The notes beneath the pieces are model-generated. The model did not search any database, had not been told where the DNA came from, and was given only the letters and a program-made list of their open reading frames with translations. The translations under genes were made by a program, and so were the position numbers. DNA of 64,000 nt from Ciona savignyi (lineage: Eukaryota; Chordata; Ascidiacea; Phlebobranchia; Cionidae), in assembly GCA_000149265.1 (NCBI GenBank), contig CH003410.1:668440-732439 (forward strand). Direction: 5' to 3'. Below, one piece after another: positions 1-13,145 of this stretch; position 1 is the stretch's first letter, and each line of letters begins with the position of its first letter.

Positions 1-216
1 CAAGTTTGGAAGCAGTAATCCTAAGGCTAGAAGGCGACGCATTGATCTACCGAGCTGTGACTGTATATCTTCATATATTAAAAGTTGCTACTTTACAGAG
101 TAGTTGTCCAACAATAACTATGAAGAAACTAATCGATTTGGAATTCTATACACCAAACAAGACACAATTGAAAAATCGTTAAAAAACGTACGCAATAAAA
201 TAATTGCAATATTTAC

Positions 217-3200
217 CTTTGCTGCCCAGTTTACGAGCCAGGACGGCACTGAACCTTTCGGATTATCGTAATACTGAATATAGGCTGCGGAAAAAAAACG
301 AATTAGATCCAATTTAAAGCCGTTTTTGCACAGGAGACAAGAGCGTTGAAATTGCTCCTCTTGTTCCTGTTTGGAATATGGCTGCATCGAGAAAACATCG
401 AGAAAAATTAATTGATTTTAGGGCAAAACTAAAAGGAGGGAAAATGTAAAGACGTGAGGGAAAATGTAAAAAAAATGTAAAGTTCTTTCTATGGGCTTTA
501 TTTTTTGCCAAAATTTAATTTACTATCTTAAAAGAGGCCACCTATTTATGCATTGTAGGGGTGTAGCATTATTATATAGGTAAATATTAACAGAAAATAA
601 GCATTTAGTTAAACATCAGTAACGTGGGAACGAGGGGTAGGGATTTACTGAACTAACAATAGTATAAACCAGGGGTGGGCAACCTTTCTCGGCCTGGGTG
701 CCAAAATCGCCTAAAATTAATGGAAAAAACCTTCCGCGTGCCAACTAACAATTCGTGAGAACATATTTCTTTTTTATTCTTAAAGGTGCCTGTTTTGAAA
801 AAAATTATTTAAATTTACAAAAATAGTGAAAACACAATATAACAAAAACAAAACATTCACAATAAACTCTCTCAAAAGGTTCAAGTTTTATTTCTAAGAA
901 AATATCAGTTTGAATAGCTTTAAATACATCAGTTTGAAGTTTCTTAGCAGATGGTCCTAACATTCGGTAGGAACAAAAAAACAAAAAAAACTTTTACAGC
1001 AGCGGTTCTCAAATTTTTTTATTAAATACGCAACGGTCCCTAGCATTTTTTTAAATAACTAACGGTCCCCTCAAAAAATAGGGAAGTAAAACGAAAAATA
1101 TAGCAACGTTAAAATTCTAAAACAAAACATATTAACCCGGATGCACGGCTTAAGGAAAAACGATACGCCTCTGACCTTGGCATTATTTTGAATGTTTGCT
1201 CCTACTATAATAAAAGTTGTACTATTTTCTACTATAGTAGGAGTTCTGTACTCATCAAATAGTTTCTTGTGATGTCATAAATGCCTATGTAACATATAAG
1301 CTTTCATGACAAATTGTGTTTGTTAAGTTGATTGGATGAAAAGTTGCGTAAAAACTTAATTTTACACAATTTTTTTCTTCAGAAGCGTCGTTAAAATTTT
1401 TTGGAAGGTGCTTCGCGGTCCCCAAAAGACCGCGGATCCCAGTTTGAGAACCGCTGTTTTACAGTAATGACTTTTAATTTTTATCTTTACTGCAAAATAA
1501 GCAAGCGCTGTACTGTAGCATAATTCGCTTAATTTAAGGTGTAATGTGTGTTTAAACAATTGTCAGTGTGTACTGTATACAATATGACTTTATTATCATT
1601 TTTCCCACACGATAAAGCTATGCCACTAACTCTAGAACTCCCAATAACTTCCTCTTACATGGTTATCAGACTTCGTCGCTGTGAGACAAAAACGTCTAGC
1701 GCCGTAGCGCAACCAATAATTATTATCGTTGTGGCCTGCTAACAGTATAACGGCTAATACTGAAGCAGAATATTATTGTTGAAACCGAAATTGTGAAGAC
1801 TGAGAGTTTTAACGCTATTAAGACATACGATTTATACTTCAGCGCTGAGAGGTCGATATTTTACCGCTCAACGAGTAAAGTGCAGAGATCAATTTATTAC
1901 TGCAAGACAACCGTTTTAACGTGGCAATTAGCCAAGAACTGTGTGTATATCGCCTTCACCTGTACATGCGACTTATTCACTAGCGTTGTATGTTTGCTGT
2001 GCTCGCGTGTGAACAAGAATAAAATCAACCTTCCGTGACGGAGTCGGCTGGAGTCATTTCGGAGTCTCAGTGGCCAGGGAGCTTCAGGTCCATACTAGTG
2101 CTAGTCATAGGCGCTAATCAAGCCCCACAGCCCCACCATAAGGCCCCTTTTCCCCACAGTACTATTACTGATAGAGAAAACCTTAGGCAGGTGAAAAAGT
2201 GTGTTCAACGATAAATTTTTACTCTCATTAACGCAATTTGATAAACGTAACGATGAGCTTATGTGAAGTAAGTTACCTGTCTTTTTTTACTTGCCGAAAT
2301 ATGCATTTATGACCTTTACCGATACCGAATGACCTTACCGGTACACGGTACATCATGTTTAGCCTTATGACATTTTGTATCTCAAATTGCTAACAAAAGT
2401 AAATTAGGATACTAAGGGTTACTGATATTAACTACATCTGGTTGTCTGCACAAACGTACAAATTTCTCTTACGTGTGTGGCAGCAGGTTGCGAAATTTGC
2501 AAGCGGATTGTTGTACTCTTTGGTGTTTGTTGAGTAACAATAACACGTTAATAAATAATCAAATGTTTACTTCACAACTTACGGTAATAAACATTTTATG
2601 CACGTGGCCAAAGCTCAAATAATACAACAACTTTTAAGTTATCATCTTTAAGAGAAAGGAATCTAATTTCCTTGAACTAGCGTGCCTAAAATACGAGCTC
2701 GCGTGCCAAGTTGGGCTCGCGTGCCAGGGGTTGCCCATGCCTGGTATAAACCATACCTCTTGTGCCGTGCTCGCCAAATTTCCCAAGTGCCAGGGATTGA
2801 TGGTAATCATCCACGCGAATAGCTCGACTGACTTCCGGGATATTGTTCGACACGCTGTGCATTACAATTACGACGAAGTCCTCTCCGTTTCGCGTCATGC
2901 GTCGCGTTTCACGACCATATACGTACTGATCCGGCATGGAAAAGTTAAGGCAAACAAAACAAACAGAATCTTGAATTAAGTATATGGTCTATTGTGAATT
3001 TAGTATATGGTTAAACTTTTTAGGTAGTATATATATTCGGCCCGAAAAAGGATACGTCTCGGTTTGAAAGCGGCCAAGGAAAATCGACGTTAAAGTAGAT
3101 AACATCTGGGCCTTTTTCGTTTTTCTGCACAACACGTAGATCTGAAAAATAAATAATTCGTGTAAGTTCGTTATCTGGTAATTTCATGCCTTTTATAGAG

Positions 3201-6200
3201 TGCTCGAATGGTTAACGCCGCCGATTCATTTATAATCTTGTATTTAAATATAACGAAGTCTATCGCATGGTGTGCAGTGAAATTTAGATATAGGTTCGGT
3301 TCGTCCGATTAGTCTGGTGGTTTAGTGCGGCGCCGCCTTTCAGCCTTGGAGGTACGAAAATCAAAGGTTGGAGGTACGAAATTGGTTGCTAGCCAGTCGG
3401 TTGTGTACTTGGGCAAGGTACTTATAGTGCCTTAACGATTGCCCGTGTGTTAACCCCCTTAGTTTTCCCATTCACGGGGATAAACATAATATCCTATCCT
3501 ATATACTAGAGAACATTTAAAATGTTGATATTTAGATCTACTTAATGCATGGAACAAAATGCCTATATTCAGACATACTACGAATATAATATTAAGGCTT
3601 TAATGTGTACCTTTGTCAATTTATAAACGCCTCCCCCATTTTAACGCGTTTGGCGACCCGGCACTTATCTCTATCAATATTTAATTTCTAGATGGATATT
3701 GCACAAATTCGACCGTTGACCCCATGAATAAACCTACTTTTAAATCTAGGTGACCTAGATTTCTTGGCCAATGACGTTTCAAATATGTTAAACATGTCCT
3801 TGGGGCTCCCTTTGATTTATATCGACAATCTGATCATAAACACTCTAAAATTTTTACGGCGAGCAAAAGCACTAAATTAGAAATCTGTACAGCGTATAGA
3901 AATGCGGAAGAATAGCTTTTCACATATCGCAATTTTACGGCTTAAAATTTAACAAATTTACACCCGAAATCCTAAAATAATTGTAAATACACCTTTAACC
4001 AGTAAAAAAATTCATATAAGCTATCGTATATCGAGTTTACCTAATATTAAACGTGCACAAGATAAATATGATTATATATCCTAAACGTAATTCAAATGCA
4101 TGATGGTCGTCATACCAATTACATCAATACATTACCCCCTGGTCACAAGCACGCACCAATCACACTTACCGGTCACATATTGATCCCATACAAGACGATA
4201 CTTGTTGTCCAAGAAAACAGATGCAATTTCCTCGGGCGATGCATCTGGCAGTGTGGCGTATAACTTGTAGTCGTACAATCCAGCGTTCTGCGAGATTAAA
4301 ACATGTTGTACATTTTACTTTTCCCTAGAAAAACTATTTAACATTCGATGTGAAGTGTAATGTGTTGTGACTAGTTAGTTTTTAGTTTATAAGGGCATCA
4401 TTTAACCACCGACATATAGAATAAAAAGGCTTTACTTGCACCGTCTTAGCGGGGGTTTTAAACTCCTACTTGACATCATTATTACTAATGTAGCTGATTT
4501 TTATACGTATGAATTCTTTTCCGCCTATTTAAAGCAATTAAAATATCATAGCGCTCCGCACTGCAAAGAAAACAGCAAACGCTTGGCTTATTTCTATACT
4601 CTATAACACACGGTGACATCAGAACCCTAAATAAAGGGTTTTGTGACGTCACAATTACCAATGTTGCAATTTCCTCACCAAAAATGCTTAAAAAATAACC
4701 CATTTCTGACTGAATAATTATATGGTATGAATGCAGAAAATTGATTGCGTAAATGTTAACCAGTCGGACGCGAGATAGTTAATAATAAGAAGTCTATACA
4801 CGCCCATAATTTAAGAGTATATTAATGCACTAATTAGCTATATCCTTATTTTAATATACGGTAGCTTGCAACAAAAATGTGGTAAACAGCGTTTACCCCT
4901 TTTGGAGTCCTGTATATCGTAACGTTCATTGATTCGGCCAAAAACTCATATCCGTCTAGTTCTCTGTGGTCCAGTTGTTTAATCATGCTCTCGAAAACAT
5001 CATCCGTCCATAGTTTATATGGTATTTCTACCTGTAGGTGATAAAATAGCGGCGTTGGATAGAATGTACTAATGGGCTAAATATGTAAACCTATTTAAAG
5101 AAATGGTGGTCCTTATTGCAAAAGAATAATAACGTGCGACGGGTTGTAGATGTATTTTATTTGTTATAACTGCAGTTGTAAACGATTCGTTTGTTTTTAT
5201 GGGAACTAATCAACCATGGTCAAGTTTTTTCCCAGGCTTAAAGAACGTCTTACATGTGCAACAAGCTGAAAACTGCCCGTGTGTAATAAAACTTCGTTTT
5301 TCATCCACGTTAATAAAACATGTATAATCTCACCCATCCTGCACAAAAACAACGCACTTTTGTTTTTAATTTGGGTAAAAACAAAATATATGCACGAATG
5401 TGTTTTCGAAAACAGGTATTGCTAACGGATTTGCGCACAGTCATATGTTAAGGCTTACCTCTGCGTCTTTCTCCTTTTTCTCCCCTTTGTCCATAGAAGA
5501 AACAACCTTCCCGCTTGCCTTAAACTTCTTCAAATCTTCATTTAATTCGTCTTCGTAGTGATCAAAATAATCTTCCAGCTTCATGCGATCCCTGAAAATT
5601 AAACACGTCATAATTTTATTCATACGTAACAAAGGGTAGTTTAGGCTAATTTTAGGTGGAAACAGTTGAAGGAAATAAGTGCTTACCCAGCGCTATGGAC
5701 GTTGGCTCTATGAATGACGGTATTTGCCTTCATTATTCCTGAAAAATCTTAGTTTAGAAATAGTGTCTGAGTAATCTGGAATTACTTGTATGATCAGTCA
5801 AATTATACGACGAGAGGTTTAAATATACTTTTTGGGAGTATACTTTACAGCAGTGGTTCTCAATCTTTATGGCCTCGTGGCGAACCCGAGACCAATTAAG
5901 AAACGAACGGGCGCCCTTCGCATTGAAATTACTGTTTCTTGAGCGTTCTTGCTTTTCAAAAGTTAATGTAAAACCAACATTATAAGGGAAAAGAACGAAC
6001 TAGACACTAACCATTTAGTAGTTTATGATGTATGCACAGTTGCACACTCTGTCGTAATTTACGAAAAGCAAGTGTGGCGCACCTAGCTAACCCCTGTGGC
6101 GCACCATTTGAGAAGCACTGCTTTACAGTGTTGTTTTTACTAGAGGGGAAAAACTAAAAGGAGGGAAACTGCACACCGAAATAAAGAAAAGAGTGTTAAT

Positions 6201-8939
6201 ATTTTTGTTGGGGCTAAGGCATAGTTGGGGTTAGTTTTGGGCTTGGAATTCAGTGTTCAAGAAATGGTTAGAATTAGTTTTCATAGTTTTAGTGAACAGT
6301 TTCCCTCCTTCTCCTTTTTCCTATTTCCCTCCATTTGGTGTTGCCCCACTAGAGCAGTGTTTCTCAAACTGTGTGCCGTTTGGGATTCTCAGGTGTGCCG
6401 CGAAACTTTTTGGAATTTTGTGTTACGAGTGGGAAAATTGGGCATACGCGACTTTAATGCACATAAATGTCTTTTCTCAAGTTTAGTAGCAAGTAGAGTA
6501 GACAGTATTGCTATGTTCCTATGGGTAGCGATAATTTAAGGGTGATTGTCATGTCATAAGCACAATTCATTGTTCAGTGTGGTGTATTAATATAATTTTA
6601 ACAAATGCATCACATTTTGTTCTGCACGCTGAGTTAAGCAGCACGAAAACTACCTAGATGACAGGAGATTAAACATTTTATTAATAAGATTATTCCATAA
6701 GCAAACTTTAGTTATTTGATCTCATTTAAACTTTTATTGAGTACTCAGTTGGAATTGACGACGAAATGCGTTTGTGTTTGTCAAAAATGGAACCTCGTTG
6801 CGATCTTATTTGTGCCAAACGACAAGCACACCCATCCTATTAAAATTTGCTATATAAAATTGTTTGATTTAATTTGTTTTGTTCAAGTGTGCCGCGATTT
6901 TTTTAGAATTTTCTTAGTGTGCCACGAGCTGGAAAAGTTTGAGAACCACTGCACTAGAGTAATGCATACGTGATGATACAGCACAGTTGATTTTGCAGTT
7001 AAACTCACATGACCTGTGGTTGGCTAACCAATACACAATATTTTGGCGCCTGAGGTTTTAAGTTAAACTGCCAGAGCAGATGTTGCAAACGAAGCAATTC
7101 AATATGCGGTTACATTATTGCGGCGCCAACTTTTAACAAAACTATCAACGCGTTTAATAATTAGAAGCAGGTACGCTCGTGTGAAGAAATGGTAAACGCG
7201 ATGGATACATAAACCGACTCTTATACGAAAAACGGTCCTAGTGACGAGCCCATCATAGGTTCGGAACTAAGCCCGGGGAAAAATAATAAAAATTAGAGGT
7301 TACTTTTACTGGATTGTAATTTTGAGTATACGTGACGCTTAAAAAAATAATAATAATTATAAGCAGGGACGGTCGTCTAGAGGAATGGTTAGCGCGAACA
7401 ATACATACACCAACCTATGGAAAAACGGTTTAAATGAGGAGCCCACCATGGGTTCGAAACTTGGCTCGGTAAAAAAATACTAATAATTATAAGAAGGTAC
7501 ACTCTACAGTTTTGTTACCGAATGGTTAACGCGACCGATACGTATACTAATTCTTTTTAAAAAGGCTCTTGTTGACGGGCATATCAGTAGTGTAATATCA
7601 AACCGGTAAAATGATATTTAAAAAAACTATTATAAATAATGAAACTGCCCCTTTCAGCATTATTTTAACACATGTATTTAAATTTGCTTATTGCGAAAAC
7701 CGATACACGGGAAAGAAACAAGACCTTTTACAGAGCATTTAACAAGTTTAAGTGGTCTCAGGAGTTTCAAGATCGCTTTAAAGCATTCTTACATGACGAG
7801 TATTGTGTTATTGTGTTTCTTTGTAAAAACATGGGTGTAGTAGTAAGTATAGAAAAATATAATTATATACACGTGGAAAAATATTTATTCATATTCGCAA
7901 AGATAACCATTTGAAATTGTCTGGGACAATGTTTTTTTTTTGTGAACGCGCTTTGTAAGCCAGTTGCCAATACAAGTTTAAAATGTATGCCAATTCGCAC
8001 AAAACAGTTTAGCTTTAGCGTTAACGCCATAAAATACATACTTCCTTTATACGTGTCATATGTGTTCGGATTTTCCCGAAGGTTGTAAACGCATTTACCG
8101 CAACGAAACGACCCGGTGCCATATTTTTGGATTGCGAAACACATCGCGGCAATTTATAAATGCTAACCAATCATTAACGTGTACAGTGTAAATAGATTGC
8201 AACAATCTTTTAATAGCGGTGATCATCATTGCAACGTGTAATCGTAAATCACAAAACGCATTACTCATGCTGAATCGGGTTTCTTTCAATTCGGAACCAT
8301 AAATAGAATTTTAGTACCGGCTAAAAGCACAAAAGTTCAAATAAACTTACCAACTGGGCAGTAAATGAGAACCCATGTCAGAGCTATCAGAAGAGACAGG
8401 GCAGATACGGCAAAAACTCCTAATTTCATGATGGTCAGAATTCCCATAAACTTTAAAACCTGCAAAATCAAATCTGTCATCAATTTTTAAATGGTTCATG
8501 TACAAGGACGAACTGACGTCTACAATAAAACAACTTGAGCGAAACTTCTATTTAAGTTAACTACGTTGCCTTTTTTTAGTACTGCATTATTTATCCTGAT
8601 TAATTTGTCTAGGACCTAATCATTTTCCAACATTTGCACAGGTACGCGAGTTTCGCAACAAATAACATCTTAAATTATTTGCCAAACTGCTTTTACCATC
8701 CCGTCATTTTAAGTCGGATGATTTTTCACGTCGCCTATACATTCCGATAGCCTAATTTGATTAATATTTAACATCAGCGTAAGTCCACCCAGATTGCTGT
8801 ACATTGCACAATTGTAAATACAACGCTGTTGCCGCGCTACCGTCCTTACCTGCAACTTAATCATTGTAGTTGGTCTGGATTGTTTCCGCGATGTTTTATG
8901 CCAGGTCTGCCAGTCGGCTTTCTTTTGTTGGTTCTCCAA
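217..8939 (-). CDS. Membrane-anchored START-domain protein, PC-transfer-protein-like (3' end outside window)
   Basis: START domains bind a single lipid in a hydrophobic cavity; the closest family by eye is PCTP/STARD2, which carries phosphatidylcholine. Nine exons join in phase: 8850-8939, 8351-8459, 5687-5738, 5459-5591, 4897-5031, 4170-4287, 3056-3141, 2757-2925, 217-284, giving 320 codons with no stop. Every junction has GT/AG. Residues about 43-64 form one hydrophobic segment, followed by a charged linker rich in Lys/Glu (about 85-128). The START domain runs from about 130 onward, with signatures VWDQYVT, PWPLSNRDYVY and DNPKGSVPSWLVNWAAK. The last exon (C-terminal helix) lies left of the window. 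PCTP itself has no membrane anchor, so this is an anchored relative. The ATG at 8939 was chosen because it opens the first in-phase exon; an internal Met at residue 41 is an alternative. The lipid ligand is inferred from the family. Confidence 0.88.
670..2743. mobile_element. hAT-type element, about 2.07 kb, no transposase left
   Basis: Ends CAGGGGTGGGCAACC and, inverted, CAGGCATGGGCAACC. The perfect 8-bp target duplication GTATAAAC is at 662-669 and 2744-2751. No long transposase-like frame is inside. It sits in intron 8 of the START gene; the right duplication begins about six bases inside the splice donor. A second, smaller hAT element is nested at 1000-1456. Confidence 0.85.
1000..1456. 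mobile_element. Nested hAT MITE
   Basis: Terminal inverted repeat CAGCGGTTCTCAAA at both ends and a perfect 8-bp target duplication TTTTACAG at 992-999 and 1457-1464. It contains a hairpin around 1199-1240 (CTCCTACTATA and its complement). Lies wholly inside the larger hAT element, so it inserted later. Confidence 0.9.
3297..3504 (+). mobile_element. tRNA-derived SINE (family A), rearranged copy
   Basis: Shares the block order of the full-length copy at 54691-54992: 'gtctggtggtttagtgcg' head, 'agtcggttgtgt' middle, 'ttcacggggataaac' and an ATCCT-type tail. The centre is shortened. Confidence 0.75.
5851..6120. mobile_element. hAT MITE, 270 bp
   Basis: Ends CAGTGGTTCTCAA and inverted CAGTGCTTCTCAAA, with a perfect 8-bp target duplication CTTTACAG at 5843-5850 and 6121-6128. 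No coding content. Lies in intron 2 of the START gene. Confidence 0.9.
6145..6347. mobile_element. MITE of the GGGGAAAACTAAAAGG family
   Basis: Terminal repeats GGGGAAAAACTAAAAGGAGG and, inverted, GGGGCAACACCAAATGGAGG; flanked by ACTAGA at 6139-6144 and 6348-6353. The interior carries the family's 'ggggttagttttgggcttgg' type core. Confidence 0.8.
6355..6951. mobile_element. hAT MITE, 597 bp
   Basis: Ends CAGTGTTTCTCAAACT and inverted CAGTGGTTCTCAAACTTTTC. The perfect 8-bp target duplication CACTAGAG is at 6347-6354 and 6952-6959. It inserted exactly at the right boundary of the preceding MITE, using the MITE's last base in its target. Confidence 0.92.
7177..7607 (+). mobile_element. Three tandem tRNA-derived SINE (family B) copies
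   Basis: Units near 7177-7285, 7366-7475 and 7500-7607 share a head like 'gaatggttaacgcgaccgat', a middle 'aaaaacggtct', 'gacgagcccat' and 'gggttcgaaactt', the last a good RNA polymerase III B box. The head recalls tRNA-Leu/Ser ('gtggccgaatgg' in better copies). They end in A-rich tails and sit in intron 2 of the START gene. Confidence 0.65.
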
Positions 8940-10788
8940 TCAGCTGTATTCCAAGCGCGACCTAGAGTAACCTTTATCCGGAGTTGTTTACTGAAAGCCC
9001 AGTGGCGCTGCGGGCAAAATAGCGAAGCCAGCACTTGTCTCGTTATTCACTATTCGCCTACCACATCCCTGTGAACAAGAAAACGCTGAAGCTGTTGAAA
9101 ATCCCTCTTGCGCAAGTCCTTGGACTTCGGACTGTGTCCAAAACATCGTTTTTTAGATGTGCACCTGGACACTAACAAAAGAACTGAGCAAAAATAATCC
9201 CATTCAAGGCTTAAAATCCCAAAAACAAAGTTCAAGATTAACCACCTGCTTTTAATATTGTAAAATATTATTGCTAACAGAGAAAAATGTTATACTGCTG
9301 TATGGTTTTTACAACCAATAAATCCTTTCAAGCAAGTCGTAAGTCCGGGCAAACGAACCAGTTGTAAAACGTCGAATTGTTATTCAAATCACCTCTGCCT
9401 TTATAACCCGTATAACATAGTGTAATAGATCTAGTTTATAACACCTTTGCCTAACTACGTTCTGCTTAATTATACCTCTTTTTAACTCAGGTTCAAATAG
9501 GCAAAGCCAATCACTTAAATACAATCACTTAAAAGTGTATTTAAATAGAATGCAAAATGCATGTCATTATTTGATTATGACTTTTCTACTTAGCACTGTC
9601 GCAAGGGCATTTATGACTTGCCTTTCAGCTTGGTTCGACACTAATACTCACAATAGTACACTTAAGAGGCTATTGCGGTAACACATAGATTAACATCAAA
9701 GCACACAATATCTCAAACTCAAGACTGACCAGCCCTAGAAGCTTATAACATCAAAGCTTTAACATGATATGGACTCCTCGACAACGTCCGTGATAAGCTA
9801 TTGCCTACAAACGGGAGGTGCATTTCTTCTGTTAACCAGTGTACATGTTTTCACTATATAACATAGCTGATGGAGCAATATATAATAAACCTTGTTTTAT
9901 TCTACGGTTATACTTTATCAAAATGCTTTTCAACACTAACTTGTTAAAGATATTCATCTAAACATACGCAGTTTAAACTTAATAATATGTACCATTGGCA
10001 CCATAAATGACTGTCGAAATCATCTGTTTTAGAATGCAGAACATCAAATGGATAGAAGTGAATACACATGACCTTTGGTTACGGCGTGCGAGTAATTGCA
10101 GCATATGATAAATTGCATAACAAGCCCCAAGAGAACCATACATAACGCAGATAAAATTTTCAAACAAGATTGCTTGGATCAGTTTTATCGAGACTGTACG
10201 ATCACACTTAATTATACTAAACAGCGCTGAAACATATACATCATGCTTACTGTACGCTTACAAATGTGTATATCTAGGAAATAGCAACAAGGAAATACCA
10301 TTTGAAAAGGAAACGAGTAAAACAGCGTTATTTAACTCAAACGGTCCGTAAAACCATGTAACCAATCATGCACACTTTAACCAAATATGAGATTTTCGAC
10401 AAGTTTAATACAAATTGTCATTGTGATACAAGAACCCTAAAGTTTTGATATAGATTAAGTCCAAAATAAGAAATACCTAGTTTTACAAACAAAACAAAAT
10501 TAACAAGGCTGTTTATATAAACCGCAAGCTTCAAGGAAACGAAGTGAGACTTTGGAACCCAAAATCCTCACTTGACACGCTTAGTTGTCGACTCTTCAAA
10601 TTAAATTGGCCCAATTACCTCGTTAAAGCGAATTCGCTCGAATAGCGATTAAGAAAACTGACCTATAGTAAACCTGAGCTTCTAGAAATGTGATTACAAA
10701 AATCACATGGTAAGATTTGCGAGTCCTTCAAAATATAATATTAAACCCTTTACCAACATTGATTTGTGTTACATATCTTATCTGATTA

Positions 10789-11190
10789 CCGTATTTACTA
10801 GATTGTAAGCCGCGGCTTATAAAGTTTTTCTTTCCATCATGTTTGCGGCTTAAATTCAAGGGCGGCTTACATTTAAGGGCGGTTTACATTTTTTTGCTTA
10901 GCGATTTTTGCTAAGGGCGGTTTACATTTTTTTGCTTAGCGATTTTTTTTGGTTGCTATGCCGATACAGTATTTTGTCTGATGCTATGTCTTCCACTGTC
11001 TCATACGCGAATTCAATAACGGGTACCAGTAACCATACTTTAATTTTCATTCTCATCCAGATATGCTAAAACCCATACAGTATACGGTAGCAGTAAATTC
11101 AGCTTACATTTAAGGGCAGCTTACATTAAATTTTTAACACTATCACATGCAGCTTACAATCAAGGACGGCTAACTATCAAGTAAACATGG
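10789..11190. mobile_element. TA-flanked MITE (mariner/Tc1-like), about 400 bp
   Basis: Imperfect terminal inverted repeats: CCGTATTTACTAGATTGTAA at the left and, inverted, CCATGTTTACTTGATAGTTA at the right, flanked by TA at 10787-10788 and 11191-11192. Inside are tandem 'gggcggtttacattttttt' blocks about 39 bp apart (about 10,870-10,950). Confidence 0.65.
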
Positions 11191-13010
11191 TAAGCACTGC
11201 TGTAATGCACAACTTGGTGGCTTAAAAAGCGGCCAACCAAGAAGAAATTGCACAGCTTGAGTATTTACAATGTCGTATAGTATGCAAGTCGCGCTGTTTA
11301 AAACACAATGGTAGCCACGAACATACGCCCCACTGTCTAACCGCTAATAAATATTTCAAGCAGTCCATAAATAAGGCATACTACTTCCGCGGAACAGCGG
11401 ATTACGTCACTTCTACTTCTAAATAAACCAACGGAAATCCGTCTCATCCGCACAAAAATCTCGCGACATCACACCACCACAATCTGACTTAACCGCTAAC
11501 GCTGGAAATACATACAGAAATACTTTTGCACATAGATTTAAAATGATAAATACTAAGCGATGGAACCTTTGGTTCAACTCATAACGATGACTGTGCGACT
11601 ACTTTAACCGATACGCTATTCGGTCACGATTTGAGTACATTTCGAGTTCCATTTGAATTGAATGTGCATGTGTGTGCATCCACATTATATACGCCTAAGT
11701 AAGAGGAAACCGTTTTAAACTTACTTGAATCTCACACACTATGTAGGCCTTTAGGCTCCCTTTCTCCTAATTAGCCCAACAACAACAACCTTCGAAGTGT
11801 CGTGACGTTGCATGAAAGTAAGCAACTGTTTCTGCCAGCATAATCTGGCCCAAATCAATACCATACTTATATTACATGTATACTTTGCACACCGGCATTT
11901 AAACTAATCCGAAATAAAGGAGTTTAAATTCCATATTGCGTGGTCACAGGCCGGCGTAATAGTTTGTCACTTCCCATTTACGCCTGCGTGAGCTTTCTCA
12001 ATGAATTGAATATACAGCTGGTGCCTGTGGCCGCTTTACCGCTGGGTCAACGAAATATAAACCATCCCTTTCTGAATATGGACATAAATAAATGACAATA
12101 ATTTACACACCTAAATACCGGTAGCATTGAATTAAATTGTTTTATAGCCTTAAGATTTCGAAATCGTTTCTAGGTATTTTGAATTTAACAACTTCTTGTC
12201 CAAACACGCCCCACAAATCAGTGAATACAATATACAGTTCCTTAACACAGATTTCGCTATGCATCGCCTACCTACTAAAGTTCAACGTCTCTTACACCAG
12301 TAATAGCTCGACGGCGCTCGTTGAAAGCGAAGAATAATATTTAGATGCCCTATAGCACGTATACGTCCTTTTCACGGATATATGGCAGAGCAGCAGTCCA
12401 GCGAGGTCGGAACGCCAATTCAGCATTCACTACGCGCCGGAAGTGAGATATGATCTGTCATTCGGTGGATCCGAAAATTGTTTGTGTTTTGAGGCGGGCG
12501 GCTTAGTGCTGAAAATACTCGTGCTTGCTTTACGCTTTCACTAATAGTCTTTTCCTTCCTAAGATCGCATGTTGCTTAAATTTCTTTGTTTTGCTGCTTT
12601 AAAGATCAAACTTAAATTTACAGTCGTTGTCAAACATATTGGAAAATAAACAAATATGAAAATAAACAGCGGTGAACGTAAATTCCATAGAAGAACCAAG
12701 AAACTAAAGAATACAAATTTCAATTTCATATCGAGCCTACAATTTTCCCTACTTAAAGGACCAATTTCTCTGGTGGCTTACCTCACATATGCTTCCCCTA
12801 CACGACTCGCCGTATTACTAGAAGCACAGTGACACGGGGGCATTGCAATGTTGCTTGACTCACTACTTCATCTAAACAAAGTGACGTAATGCTCGTAACG
12901 CAACAACGACACTCTGGTACGCATGGTGTTTTTCTACCCTGTAACATGGTCGCTCGTTAAAGGATGGAAAATCGTTTGCGGTTACTTGTAATCTAAGGTT
13001 AGCTAAAAAT

Positions 13011-13145
13011 AAATTTTAACCAAGGTTTACTGATATAAGCACGAATTTTAACCAAGGTTTCTCAAATAAGCACGAATTTTAACCGGGATCTCCTAAAATA
13101 AGCACTAAATTTTAAACTAACATTTGCTAAAATAATCAAGAATTA
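13011..13145. repeat. Minisatellite, about four units of about 35 bp
   Basis: Units start 'attttaaccaaggttt' and contain 'aaataagcacgaa', drifting to the right. Confidence 0.75.
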
